Shown here: positions 1-18,443 of the stretch, piece after piece
Layout: the number at the start of each line of letters is the position of its first letter
Numbering within the stretch: position 1 is the first letter of the stretch
Source: Aphrophora alni
Lineage: Eukaryota; Arthropoda; Insecta; Hemiptera; Aphrophoridae
Assembly (NCBI GenBank): GCA_963513935.1
Contig: OY740777.1
Coordinates: 19,439,271 to 19,503,270, forward strand
Length of the DNA: 64,000 nt
Direction of reading: 5' to 3'
Program-made: the position numbers and the translations under genes
The notes under the pieces: generated by a model
Told to the model about the DNA's origin: nothing
The model's input: the letters and a program-made list of their open reading frames with translations, nothing else
The model's database searches: none

Positions 1-1092
1 CACAGTTGTTTGTCTCAAAAAGCTTTGACTTAATTACAAAGTTTTGTCACCAAATACTACTAACTACAGGTATATGTTTCACATTGAAAATTGCTATTTT
101 GTAAAGATGAGAGACGAATTCGACATATACGTAGGTTTATTTTCTTATAATGTCAGTTTTAAGTATCGAATTTGGCCGTTGATACAAACTGTGTTCGGTA
201 AATTAAATTTACTAAGATCATAGTTATATTGTTCATACTAGCTCTGATTGATATGGTATATATTTATCCTCCTGTAATAAAAGGTACATATTTTATAACA
301 ATACAAAAATCTCACTAACAATCATGAAATTGATCTCCGAGCAATAGTTTTTTAGAAAGATTTAACTATGATATATTCCCACTTAACTTAATCTCTCTTG
401 TCATTAAAGATAGATTTTAAGAAAACCAAACAAATATATTAGTACACGGTTCAACAGGATTAATCATTTTCCACACTGAAAAATAATATATGATTTTTCG
501 AGAGTATAAATAAACTCTCGTTATCAAGTCTTAAATTAATAGCATATAAGTGAAAAACACCAACATAGGAAGGCTATTTTGGAAAATAAAACCAAATCTA
601 TAATCTAATAAAAAATTCCAACCCTAAAAATAGGCCTGAGCTGTCAAAACTGTGTTTAATGTAAATGTGATCAGATAAACTACCACACATTTCGCACAAA
701 GTAAAGGTATAACACTTCCTGAAAAGAGTTGATTCATAAATTCGAAACGTCTTGTATTAATATTTATTTATACAAATGATTACCGATTAATCCATATTCA
801 TAACATAGATAATCCATAATTATTAAATATCTTTAAACGAAGAACAAGAATAGATGTAAACATTCCAAATATTAATTGGAAATATTTTCAAATTCATACA
901 AAAATTTTACGAACAGTTAAAAATTTCCGAAAGTAGTTTTTTCTTTCTCAGATTATAACCGAAGATATTTTGTTTTAAATAGTTAATCAAAGTTAGTATT
1001 TTTTTAAATAAATTTTTATCCATATTTTAAGTTTTTTTTGTCAAAACATTTTATTATAAATTTTTTTTTTGACATATCAATATATGAGCAAC
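1..1092. other. AT-rich, no gene seen
   Basis: No coding signal, RNA gene or repeat boundary was seen. A weak copy of the GAAACG motif may lie near 724-752. Confidence 0.5.
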
Positions 1093-1428
1093 GTTGTCAA
1101 TAGTTACTTGTATAGTTTAAAACGAAGGCCGTTTCGGTTATTCAACCATTATCAAGATTATTATTGAAGAAATTTCTTCGTTGTCATGGAACATTTAACA
1201 ATACACTTTGTGAAATATTTAAATAAGTTCAATGCAAGACAAATTGCACTGGATATGATTTTTATTAATTATGTATTTCATGAATAATTTTATTTAAATG
1301 TTTGTGAAAATGTTTTGTTGAGTGTTCCATGAGAACGGAGAAATTTGTCTAATAATAAACTTGATAATGGCTGAATAGCCGAAACGGCCGTCGTTTTAAA
1401 CTATACAACAATTGACTATTGACTACGG
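1093..1428. repeat. Fold-back (inverted-repeat) element 1
   Basis: Arms of about 105 bp (1093-1196 and 1322-1428) pair around an about 125-bp spacer, roughly 80% identical by eye. Each arm carries the stem-loop plus GAAACG motif (minus strand 1130-1156, plus strand 1360-1387). Confidence 0.75.
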
Positions 1429-9004
<7,576 letters not shown>

Positions 9005-9275
9005 TGTTGTCTTATTTCACCGAGATTGTAAAAGAACAGTTAGTAGTTTTCTTTTGTATCGCTAGGAGCGCGTTTCAGAGGTACTTGAAATAATAATAAT
9101 TGTGGGCGTGCATGATAGAAGTGGAAATATGTTCGGAATTTGTAAAATTTGGTGTTTCGTGTCTTTTGAAAAATGACTCCAGTCGTTTTACTCATGGTGG
9201 TAGCTAGTTATTATCAATATTTATCATTCTCTCTTACAAGTTATAGTAATCGTGTGAATGTACTACATGCATATA
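9005..9275 (+). repeat. Dispersed repeat G, copy 1
   Basis: Aligns with 11660-11870: gttgt, ttgtaaaa-aa, the ctag-ggcgtgtttca-ag segment, a taataatt-tg-gcgtg block and a cttacaa end. Confidence 0.7.
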
Positions 9276-9775
9276 TGAACATACAGTCCCGGTATTTTGT
9301 ATTGTTGTGAAAAACATTCCAGTCATCAACAAAACATTTAGGTCTTTATACAAAATTAATTTACGACTGAGATGATTTTAACTCTATCTTCAGATATCTT
9401 CGATAATTTACAAGAATTTGAGACGATTTCGAGAAATTACTTGAATTTTATCGGTTAAAAATTATTAATTAAAATCTTTATTTTCGACGTCTATTAAAAC
9501 TTTTTTCTCCGACCAGTACCAAACTTTGGACATCTTTGAATATTTACAAAAAAGAAATTTTATGATAAAACGATTGTAGAAACCAATACTAAATAACTTT
9601 GCAATTATATTTTCTCCAGGGTTCAGATATTAATGTTATACTTGTGTATATCAGTGGTTATCCAGAGCCACATCCTTATTATCCAAAGTCTGTAAACGTC
9701 TTGTATATGAAGAGATTAAATAGATAATTTGGTTTCTCACATAACCTAGAAAAAGTTACTATTTGTTTATCTTCT

Positions 9776-9922
9776 GGAAAGACAAGTGGTTAAGGTGTTA
9801 TGTGAACAAAAGAAGCGCCAAGATTTTGGTTTCGAATCCCACCCAAGACTAAAGATTTATTTCTTTACAATTTGTAATGCAAAATGACGCCTGAGTTTTC
9901 TTTACATAAAAAAAAAAAAAAA
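9776..9922 (+). repeat. tRNA-derived SINE with A tail
   Basis: An A-box-like aagtggttaaggtg (about 9783) and a good B box ggtttcgaatccc (about 9828), then an about 65-bp body ending in 15 A (9908-9922). This is the layout of a short SINE. I found no clear flanking duplication. Acceptor-stem pairing is absent, so it is not a working tRNA. Confidence 0.6.
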
Positions 9923-9987
9923 CATTATTTTTAAAATTATATTTTTAGGGTTAATTGGATATTTGCGATCATTTTTGCATATAAAAA

Positions 9988-10215
9988 CTAATACAAGAGG
10001 TTTCGAGAGTACACTAACCTAGCCATGTTACTTAGGGTCATGTTGAAAACTATATACTGTGTGTTTATATTGGGGGGGGGGGTTAATATAGTCCCAAGGA
10101 CCTTGGCTGGATCTACAACTTTTTTCACGTAGTCTTGGCTAATATCCCTCTCTTTCATCTTTCCTAACAGGTCAATGTTTACCAACTCTTTTAGAACCCA
10201 AACCTCGGGACTACA
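9988..10215 (-). pseudogene. Decayed reading frame of unknown family, related to 51181-51288
   Basis: On the minus strand, 10215 down to 9988 is open. It contains VWVLKEL, IDLLGKMKERD, QDYVKKVVD and AKVLGT, then crosses a G run (about 10072-10081) into less protein-like sequence. The block 10200-10090 matches the plus-strand frame at 51181-51288 with a shared pattern GKxKERDxxQxYxKK. Two related copies on opposite strands suggest mobile-element coding sequence or an exon of a multicopy gene. I do not recognise the family. No start codon is evident in the conserved part. Confidence 0.45.
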
Positions 10216-11659
10216 AGAGTATTCGAGAGGTCTTTATTTTATGTTCATTATTTAGGCGTTGATGGTCCATAGAGGTGTCCAACGAAATATGAGACTATGA
10301 AATGTATAACTACCATTTTCCATTGATTATAAATATTAAAATTTTCATTGAAAGCAGTATTACGTCAGCCGATTCTAGAACTAAAAATAGAAACGTTTTA
10401 TTTAAACTTAGATCCGGAAACGCTTCGTTTTCGTCTGTCAGCCATTTTGTTTTTACAAAAAAAATCTATCTTCAGGAGTAGATAATATATTTGGTATAAC
10501 CGTTATTTATGTAACCTTTAAATCATAAAATCAAGAGTTTTAAATGTTTTCAATGTCAAATATCTTGAAAAAACCATTCAAATTACAAAATATTTTAAAG
10601 AAAAATAATATTTTCCCTGGTTCTGAAAAAACAAACTAATTGATTTTTTTTTTTTTTTTTTTTTTTAGTAGGTCAAATGATAACTAAGCTAATCCACAAA
10701 ACAATTGTCAAAAATTATGATAATAATTTTTAATAATAATAATATTCATTACCAATCAAAATACAATAATTAAATTATGTTGTTTAACAGTTTCAAAATG
10801 GTAGCTGATGTTTCTAATACTATTTTCAATTTTTGTTTTATTTTCCTACAAGTTTCAAAATTGCATATAACAAATGAATTTCACTTAAATGTAATTTTCT
10901 ATAAATTTTATTTTTTTGTTTTTTATAAATACAGTATGTAAATTTATTAGTAAAACACAAGTGGCTATTTTGAATCTGTTTTCACTTTTGGTACATTTTT
11001 GAGCAACGATTTAATAATATGATTAAGAATTATCATAATTCCACATTAGATTGGTCTAGGGTAATCTTGATTGTTGTAGGCAAATACAAATAAAACTTGT
11101 TTTTAGTTTTTTGTTGATAATTGTGTTAACCTTTGACCTACAGAAAAAAAAATTACTTAAAAAGGAAACAACTTTTGTTTCATTCAAATATTGTGAAATG
11201 TTAATGATTTTCCAGATATTGTACCTAAAATGTTTTAAACGTCCGCCATTTAAAAAATGTATAAAATAAAATCTTAGTTTCTTTTATACTGGTTTCATTA
11301 ATAATACGTAAACAAATCGTCTCTCAATACCTTAACTACTTCCAAAAATATACGATTTTTTAAAACACAAAGCAGCGTTTCAGGACACTGTTCTCATAAA
11401 ATTTCTTTTTCTTATTTTTAACGCTAGATTTAGCTTCCAAAATACTCACTTGCCATGAATCACCCAGTTTTATATAAATTGAGGAAAAGATGTCTACTTT
11501 TAAATTTCATAGTCTCATATTTCAGCGTATCCAAGAATGAGGCTACAACAGTGTAAAACTGTAATATTACAATATTTATCTTCAAACAAAATAAGATTCT
11601 TAATTAAACTCTGCATAAAAACAAGTGTACAAAGTTTTAAGAAGACAACATTTGTACCT
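10216..11659. other. AT-rich, nothing recognised
   Basis: Only the T run at 10644-10666 and short (taa)n tracts stand out. No coding or RNA signal was seen. Confidence 0.5.
10644..10666. repeat. T homopolymer, about 23 nt
   Basis: An isolated T run. It could be the A tail of a minus-strand retroinsert, but nothing recognisable follows on either side. Confidence 0.9.
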
Positions 11660-11870
11660 GTTGTGTTCTTTACAATTGTAAAACAATAGTCGTTGTTTAT
11701 ATTTCACTAGAGGCGTGTTTCAAAGAAACTTTAGATAATAATTCTGTGCGTGAAGAAAATATGTGTAAATTATGAAAGTTAGTCATTGTGTGTTTTATAA
11801 ATTGTCTCACTCGTGTTACTTATGTTAGTAATTCGCTACTCTTGCCTTACAAATCGTTCACATATTATTT
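11660..11870 (+). repeat. Dispersed repeat G, copy 2
   Basis: Diverged colinear match to 9005-9275, same orientation. Confidence 0.7.
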
Positions 11871-11926
11871 TCTCAAAAACTGAATTACTTGCAGTGTTTT
11901 TAATAATTATATAGTATGAAAACAAC

Positions 11927-12142
<216 letters not shown>

Positions 12143-12371
12143 CTGTGCCGTAGTTTTAAGGAAAGACCTTGCAACGCGCTTTAATTAATTTGATCAATTG
12201 TTTTATTCAGATACAAACTTGTTTTCCAAGGCATGTCAGATCGAAGATTTCCACTTCTCAAGGCAGATCAGATGATGATCAGAATTTTCATGATTGCGAC
12301 TTTTGGACTGAGTTTCTATCAAGACTGAAATCCCAAAATAAATATCAATGACTCACCGTTAAGAAAATTTA

Positions 12372-12671
12372 TTTGTTTTTTAGTGAGTATGCCAACAAAT
12401 CTGAAATCAATTGATAAGTCGTTCCTTTCGCTTTTGATGAATTGCCGGGTCTTTGAATAGAACAGAGTGGACCAACTTTGTTTTGATATTTTTCACTTCC
12501 CCTCAATATTAAACCAATTCTCAAGTTATCTGGAATGGGAAATGGCTTATATCGGTATATAATGTTAATGGATGTAAACTCTGTAGTTACTACTTTATCT
12601 CCTCCATCTGCAGATTTCCCTATATTTTCTCTTACAATTTCTTCAATATTTTCACTGGCAATAATGTTCCT
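12372..12671 (-). other. Unexplained 100-codon open frame without ATG start
   Basis: Stop-to-stop frame on the minus strand from 12671 to the TAA at 12371-12369. The translation has balanced composition, for example YRYKPFPIPDNLRIGLILRG and VGPLCSIQRPG, rather than the K/N/I/F-rich look of random AT-rich frames. It has no in-frame ATG at its 5' end, so it could be an exon or a piece of a decayed element. Just past the stop the minus strand reads ACG-GTGAGT, a good splice-donor match, but it lies after the stop. The family is not recognised. The opposite strand also has a long frame (12535-12915) that is hydrophobic and less convincing. Confidence 0.3.
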
Positions 12672-12915
12672 TTATTTCGTCATAAATTTATTTGTTTATC
12701 CGAAATTCAAATCACAAAATGTTTTCTTCTTTCTTATTATGGTCGACTTCTTTATTTTTTGTTTGTTATGCCCATGCTTTTATCACCAAAGTCATTTGAA
12801 ATTTTATTCAACCTGCTTTGATCCTCAAAAGATGTTTCTTTTCTCATTTCTGATGGTTAGAAATAAAGACTTCATGTTTGCTTATTGTAGAAGGTGCTAT
12901 AAATTTCAACATTGA

Positions 12916-14084
12916 TCCAGCCATAGATTGTAATTCCAAGTTTCTGGCTTATGTTATTTTTTTTAAATCTGTTGGAATCCACTTAGACAACTTCTGTTCA
13001 TGACAAGAAATCTGAAAAAAAAACCACAATCACAGATATTGCTAACACTATTCAAATTAACCCCCTTCCACCACTGAGATAAGCCTAAAATATATTACAA
13101 GCTTAGAGTTATTGAGATTTTCTTTACAAATGGAATTTTACTGAATATTTATGCACTATGCACTTTAATTTATTGAGATGTTGAAATACGAAATAACAAG
13201 TTTTTGACTGTATTATTTTAATTTAGTTACTTCCTATAAATATTTAATTTACATGAAAGAAAACTCAATTAAAAAATCTTTAAACTGTCCATTTAAAATC
13301 TGCATATATTTAATATTTGGTTGATAAAAAAAGAAGAAAATAAGGTAACACGTTTAATGGGAGTGGAGTAGTCCTCTCCCTATTTCCACACATGTTAATT
13401 TATTTATCATTTAAATATAAATGTTATTTTAAATGCCTTTTGTTATACTTGTTGCTCCATAAAGTTTGTATACATAAAGCATAATAATATGATAACTTTA
13501 CCGCCTTTACTTCACATATGTGTTGTACTCTTAACGGCTCAGGTAAGAGTATGCTTGGCGTTGCAGCGCAACGAATGGGTATGACTGGAACCTGTGCACA
13601 TTGGCAGTACCAACACCCAGTTAAAACAGGTTATCTTACACTTAATACAAAGAATACATCTTATTCTGTATATCGTGAAATGAGCCCTTTTAATTCGCTG
13701 AAAATCGAATTTGGTACTTTGAAGGTGCACAAGTTTGAGTCCTCTTGGAGTGTTCCGTGCTTTACGTTACTCTCCCATCTTCATTAGCCGGAACGGGCAT
13801 AAAGTAAATAGTTAAAATATAATAATAAAATCTTAACGTGCCCTTGGTAACTTCGTTTTCTGGATGAAATTATCCATTCCGTCTATAAACTGACAACTTT
13901 CTTATCGATACGTAAAAGTAACCTAATGTAATTTGTTAATAAACTACGAAACCATCATTTGTAGAAAACACTTCATTTGCAAATTATAAATTGAAGTTTT
14001 CATGAAAGTTAGCATATATGTGTCGAAAGTTAAAAGTACATAAAAAGTAAATACAATTTTAAATATTTACGTATGAATTTTTAA
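12916..14084. other. AT-rich with one GC-richer block, no gene recognised
   Basis: The 13510-13790 block is less AT-rich and open on both strands (89 and 63 codons), but neither translation shows a known motif. Confidence 0.4.
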
Positions 14085-14346
14085 TAAATGGAACTTGGGG
14101 AGTCTCCTTCAATATGTTGAATCATTGCTGTGCTAGTGTGAATCTGTAAATGTTGTTTACACCTTGTCAAGTCTGCTAAGAAATCCAAAAAAAAAGAAAA
14201 AATAGAGAACTAAGCTTTTAATTTATCTTAACACTGTTTACTAACTCAGTTTTAAGATGTTAGTTCTATTACTCATTTTCCAAATGATATTTTTAATGAG
14301 AATTAACACAGTTAGATAATTCTCAAAAAAGCTGAAAAAACTAGTT
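14085..14346 (+). repeat. Direct repeat A, copy 1
   Basis: About 260 bp, colinear with 16805-17066 (shared gggagtctccttcaatatg, ttgtcaagtctgctaagaaat, aagcttttaatttatc, tagctgaaaaaactag-type end). Roughly 80-85% identical by eye. No coding signal was recognised. Confidence 0.9.
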
Positions 14347-15039
14347 TCACAGTTGCTGTACAACTTGAAATTGAATCACAACTAAATAACAGCTGACTGT
14401 CGTCATGAATTGAAAACAGATTAAACAAATGTCTAACATTATACAATCATTTATTAACATTTAGCTAATGATAATTTCCTTTGCAATAGGTCTGCGATTT
14501 GACGGATGTGGCTCGCGATCTTATCTATGACATAAGGAGCGGAACTTCATTGACGGGGACAGTTTATTCGGTATTTATATGTTACCATTCGTTGCATGAA
14601 GGTTTATTGATTAAAACTTCTCCTCCCCTTCACAACAGGTTGTAAATTCGTTACTGATCCTACCCTTACCAAACTACACAGGGTTGGTGTTGCCGCTGCA
14701 GGATCTCATAATCACATTTTGATTGCGATTCGGTCCATCACCCACCAGATATCTCAAAGAATTTCGTGCGAGGTTTTAGGAAACACGTAAGAAGTACATT
14801 CTCTATAGATTCACCTGTACTGCATTGTTAGGAGTGGACGTATTGCTCAGGATAATACGCTATTACTTAGTGACTTTATGACCAAATATTAAATTCCAAT
14901 TTATATTTTTTTTAATATCCGGTAGTTTTTATGTCCGGACACACGGGACGTTGTTGTTTTTGACGGATTTTACAATTCATTAACTCCTTCGTTACAATAG
15001 CTTGTAAATCACTATTTTCTCTTACTTAATAAGCACAAT
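14347..15039. other. GC-richer unclassified block
   Basis: 14485-14960 differs in composition from its surroundings (for example gcgatttgacggatgtggctc and gttggtgttgccgctgcagg). It may be an old mobile-element fragment. Six-frame reading by eye gave no family. Confidence 0.35.
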
Positions 15040-15530
15040 AAATTCCCTCCCCCCATTAATTACATTCACTCCTCCCCCCATTCACTACAACAAGATATTA
15101 CTGCCACTCCATTAAAGTAAACTAAATTTCATTCAAAAGGAGTTGAAATTTATTGAAAATGGTGATTTTATGAAAACTGTAATATTTCCTTATTATATTC
15201 CGATCTCACGTTTGAAGGTTTCTTCAAAGACTTCATTTTGAAATAAGTAATGAAACAGGAAAACAGTTGCTTTCAAATAATAGAATGTTTAATACAAAAT
15301 TTAAATAGCACGCGTGTTTGAACTCTCACCAAACAAACAAATTAGTGGAAGCAATTATAGTACTTACCCTGTTTTATAAACAACCCTGCTACCTGGAGCT
15401 AGTTAGAGATATAGGTTGTTGTGGAATGTATTGTCTTCAGTTAAAGTCAATTTTTTTTGTCGTCGAGGAAAGACGTTGACACCACTACAAAATTAAGATT
15501 TTACTTCATTTATTTAATTTCAGATTCAAT
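15040..15530 (+). repeat. Dispersed repeat B, copy 1
   Basis: Shares ttactgccactccatta, a gttgaaattta segment, the aagtaatgaaac motif, a tacttaccc segment and ctg-ggagcta with 55795-56130. Its second half also resembles 57770-58050. Confidence 0.65.
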
Positions 15531-15555
15531 TTGTTTGGTATCCAAGTCACAGTTG

Positions 15556-15915
15556 TTAAATTAACAATATGTTGCCTTATATGGGCTCTGCCACGTGATT
15601 TCTTTCTTGATTTAAACTTACGCGTTTCGGAACCAATACTCCACAGAATTTATCCCTCAATAGAGTTCATCACACTTTACAATTTAACATCACAGACAAA
15701 CTTATAACATTTAACACTATTATATATAAAAAAAAAAAAACAGTTATATAAAAACATCGCAAGTGTTGTTAAATTGTAATGTGTGACGAACTCTATTGAG
15801 AGATAAACTCTCAATTGAGAGAGGATGGAGTATTGGCTCCGAAACGCGTAAGTTTAAAACAAGAATGAAGTCACTCTGCGGAGTCCATATCAGGTAACAT
15901 ATTGTTAATGAATTT
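15556..15915. repeat. Fold-back (inverted-repeat) element 2
   Basis: Arms at about 15556-15694 and 15758-15915 around an about 65-bp AT-rich spacer. Shared segments include acttacgcgtttcgg/ccgaaacgcgtaagt and tagagttcatcaca with its complement. Each arm carries the GAAACGCG motif (minus 15622-15650, plus 15821-15847). Confidence 0.8.
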
Positions 15916-16559
15916 AATATTTTGTATTATAATTATTATAGCCAAGTGGAGAAATAACGATTTAATTAAGAAGGCCAACACAATAAATTGCGTGATAATT
16001 TATTTTACTTCTTAAATTATCAACATAATAAACGCCGTTTTGAATTTTGGAAAAAAAATCGATGAATGTCTCACTAATTATTGTTGATACATTTAAATAA
16101 AAAAGTGGTTTAACAATGATGTCAGTGCAAGTTAAAATTTAGACTATCTTAAAATATTTCCAAACTATATTTATCAAATTGCGCTAAAATATAGCAATAA
16201 TGTAGTTCAAGGAAACTATTGGTTGATATCTCGCTAAAAAAATAGTCATTTCTGTGTTAACGTTTCGATAGTCAAGAGGGAAAAACTAACAATGTACCGT
16301 TTTTTAAAGTTTAATCAAGTCAACCTATTATTTAAAATTGTGGTGAGATGTAAAGACGTATGGTCTACTCAAGAGTTCCCCTTAAGAAACGCGATATCTG
16401 GTTCGTTAGTTTTTTTTTTTTACTTACTGTGGTTTACATTGTTCTTATAATTTCACCAAAATTTTATCAATATCCCTTTTAGTTATTTGACCTTGATAGT
16501 AACAAGACTCGTAATTTTCAGACTGAAAACTCAAAATCAAAATATATAGTGTGGATGAA
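15916..16559. other. AT-rich, nothing recognised
   Basis: A weak minus-strand GAAACG motif is near 16260. No other feature was seen. Confidence 0.45.
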
Positions 16560-16804
16560 GACGAATTTTACTTTACGTTTTGGGTTTAGGGTAGGGTTTG
16601 TGAGAAGTACAATAAGCGTGTACTTTTAACACATTTATCTATAGTTCCTCTTGTTGATCCTAAAGTACCTACATAACCTCTGTTACTGTTGCAGTTTTGA
16701 GAATAACAAACTGAAAGTCAAAGAAAAACTTTTTAAATACTCGTATATTAAAGTTCATCATGTCAATTTGAAATGTTTTAAGCAAATTAGAAAAACTAAC
16801 ATCA

Positions 16805-17066
16805 ATAAGTTGAACATGGGGAGTCTCCTTCAATATGTTGAATAATTCCTGTGTTAGAGTGAATCCGTAAATGGTATTTCCACATTGTCAAGTCTGCTAA
16901 GAAATAAAATAATAAATAAAAGAGAATTAAGCTTTTAATTTATCATAACGCTGTTTATTAACTCAGTTCTAAGATGTCACTTCTATTACTAAATTTTCCA
17001 AATGATATTTCTTTAAATGAGAATTAACAGAGAACGATAATTTTCTAAAATAGCTGAAAAAACTAG
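16805..17066 (+). repeat. Direct repeat A, copy 2
   Basis: Colinear with 14085-14346, same orientation, 2.7 kb downstream. The spacing invites an LTR-pair idea, but no primer-binding site, polypurine tract or pol sequence is evident between the copies, and the ends lack a TG...CA pattern. Confidence 0.9.
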
Positions 17067-17400
17067 ATGTAGGTTTATTAAGTCCACGGTATTGCGTGTG
17101 GTTGTAATTCTGCCGCTTTCTTCAGACGTAGCAAGAACTTTTTCACTGAAAACTACAAATAATACTCATGTATTATTTTCCGTTTAATCATGAAAAAATC
17201 ACGTTTCAAAGTGTCCACACGTACAGTCTTACTTTCGGAGGATAACTAAGAATATAAGCATGTTACCAGTTTATTGCTCACTGGTAATATGTGACCAATT
17301 GGACAGTTTCTGTTTTTTGTTTTGGATTCATATTATGTCATAATTGGAGTAAGATACGAGGTTGCCCTTACAAAAAGCGAGTCAAGTTCATATGTGAAAC
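17066..17400 (+). repeat. Dispersed repeat C, copy 1
   Basis: Diverged match to 56850-57200. Shared segments include an atcac-gtt-caa-gtgt block, a cagtttattg-type block and a catAA-T...acgaggttg block in the same order. Confidence 0.6.
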
Positions 17401-17441
17401 ATATTTTAAATTCATTGTTTATGTCTCCAGTTGCTATATAG

Positions 17442-17723
17442 TTGAAACTAAATATAGTATACCTATATAAACATATGTACATATACTTGGTATTCCCATC
17501 ATGCAACTTTTGTTGTAGTTTACACTACGCGTTTCGAGAACAGGTTCTCATCTTCAGGTGAAATTATTTTTGTTTGACGTGCTCACATGTGAGTAAAATA
17601 ATTTCACCTGAAGATGAGAACCTGTTCTCGAAACGCGTAGTGTAAACTACAACAAAAGTTGCATGACGGGAATACCAGGTATATGTATATATGTTTATAT
17701 ATGTATTCTATATTTAGTTTCAA
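17442..17723. repeat. Large near-perfect palindrome (fold-back element 3)
   Basis: Arms of about 129 bp (17442-17570 and 17595-17723) with a 24-nt loop that itself contains the palindrome CTCACATGTGAG (17582-17593). The central about 80 bp of each arm match almost perfectly; the outer AT-rich parts have a few differences. Each arm holds the hammerhead-like motif, with stem arms GAGAAC and GTTCTC followed by GAAAC. Confidence 0.9.
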
Positions 17724-17744
17724 ATATTTTAAACTATTTAAATA

Positions 17745-18000
17745 CGAAGATCTTCATCGTCTTTTCTAGTGATTACGGACGTGGTATTCCTAAGGACCCA
17801 ACACGTTTTTAGTGTTCTTGTTAACCCATTGATTCATTTTTCTTATTAGTTGTCTCTTGACCAACTCTTGTACTTCTGACTTTGATGTGATTCAATACAG
17901 TATTCAAGGTCTAGATATATTTTATGCTGTTTTCTTACTTTGTAAGGAGATGATGACCAACAGCTTTTATCCCCTTTAAACAACAAGATAAAAATTATAA
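17745..18000 (+). repeat. Dispersed repeat F, copy 1
   Basis: Aligns with 36725-36905: a cttgac-aa-tcttgt segment, tgatg-gatt-a, and a ttttatg-t-ttttctt-c block in the same order. Confidence 0.55.
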
Positions 18001-18089
18001 AATTTGCAATTTCAATATTAATCTTTTTACTTTTTTACACTTTATAATAAACTACATTTCCTTTCGAGACTCAACTTCATTTTCTTAAT

Positions 18090-18345
18090 TTCAGTTTCCA
18101 GAGGTGAAAGTGAATTGATGTGAATAGAATCACAAAGTGGGACTGCGGATGTGGAAGAGAGGATAATTTGGTTTCAATTTCCCTCTTCTCCGTATAACCA
18201 AATTACATAGCGCCTACGTCACAAAGCTGTACATGTTATACTAGAGTGGTAATATACTATAGTTGTACACATGTTATAATTGAATTAAAACTGAAATCAT
18301 GCGTTATGTCTTTAATCATGAAAATAGAATTTGATTCATCCATCA
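18090..18345 (+). repeat. Dispersed repeat D, copy 1
   Basis: Aligns with 57448-57690: a caagggat-like start, the segment aaattacatagcgcctacgtcacaaa-ctgt-c, and aaaactgaaatcat. The conserved cctacgtcacaaa holds a CRE-like ACGTCA. Confidence 0.7.
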
Positions 18346-18406
18346 TTGCCAAGTTTACTGTAACAGATTTCGCATATATTGTTACTGTTTCAAATGTTGT
18401 GTTTCA

Positions 18407-18443
18407 CACACACACACACACACGCACGCTCACGCACACACAC
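18407..18443. repeat. (CA)n microsatellite
   Basis: A short, interrupted CA/CG array leading directly into the decamer minisatellite. Confidence 0.9.

Noticed and set aside
12535..12915. 126-codon hydrophobic plus-strand frame
   Set aside because: F/L/I-rich as expected for T-rich DNA; no family motif, and the opposite strand is more protein-like.
14085..17066. LTR retrotransposon defined by the 260-bp direct repeats
   Set aside because: No TG...CA ends, primer-binding site, polypurine tract or gag/pol sequence lies between them.
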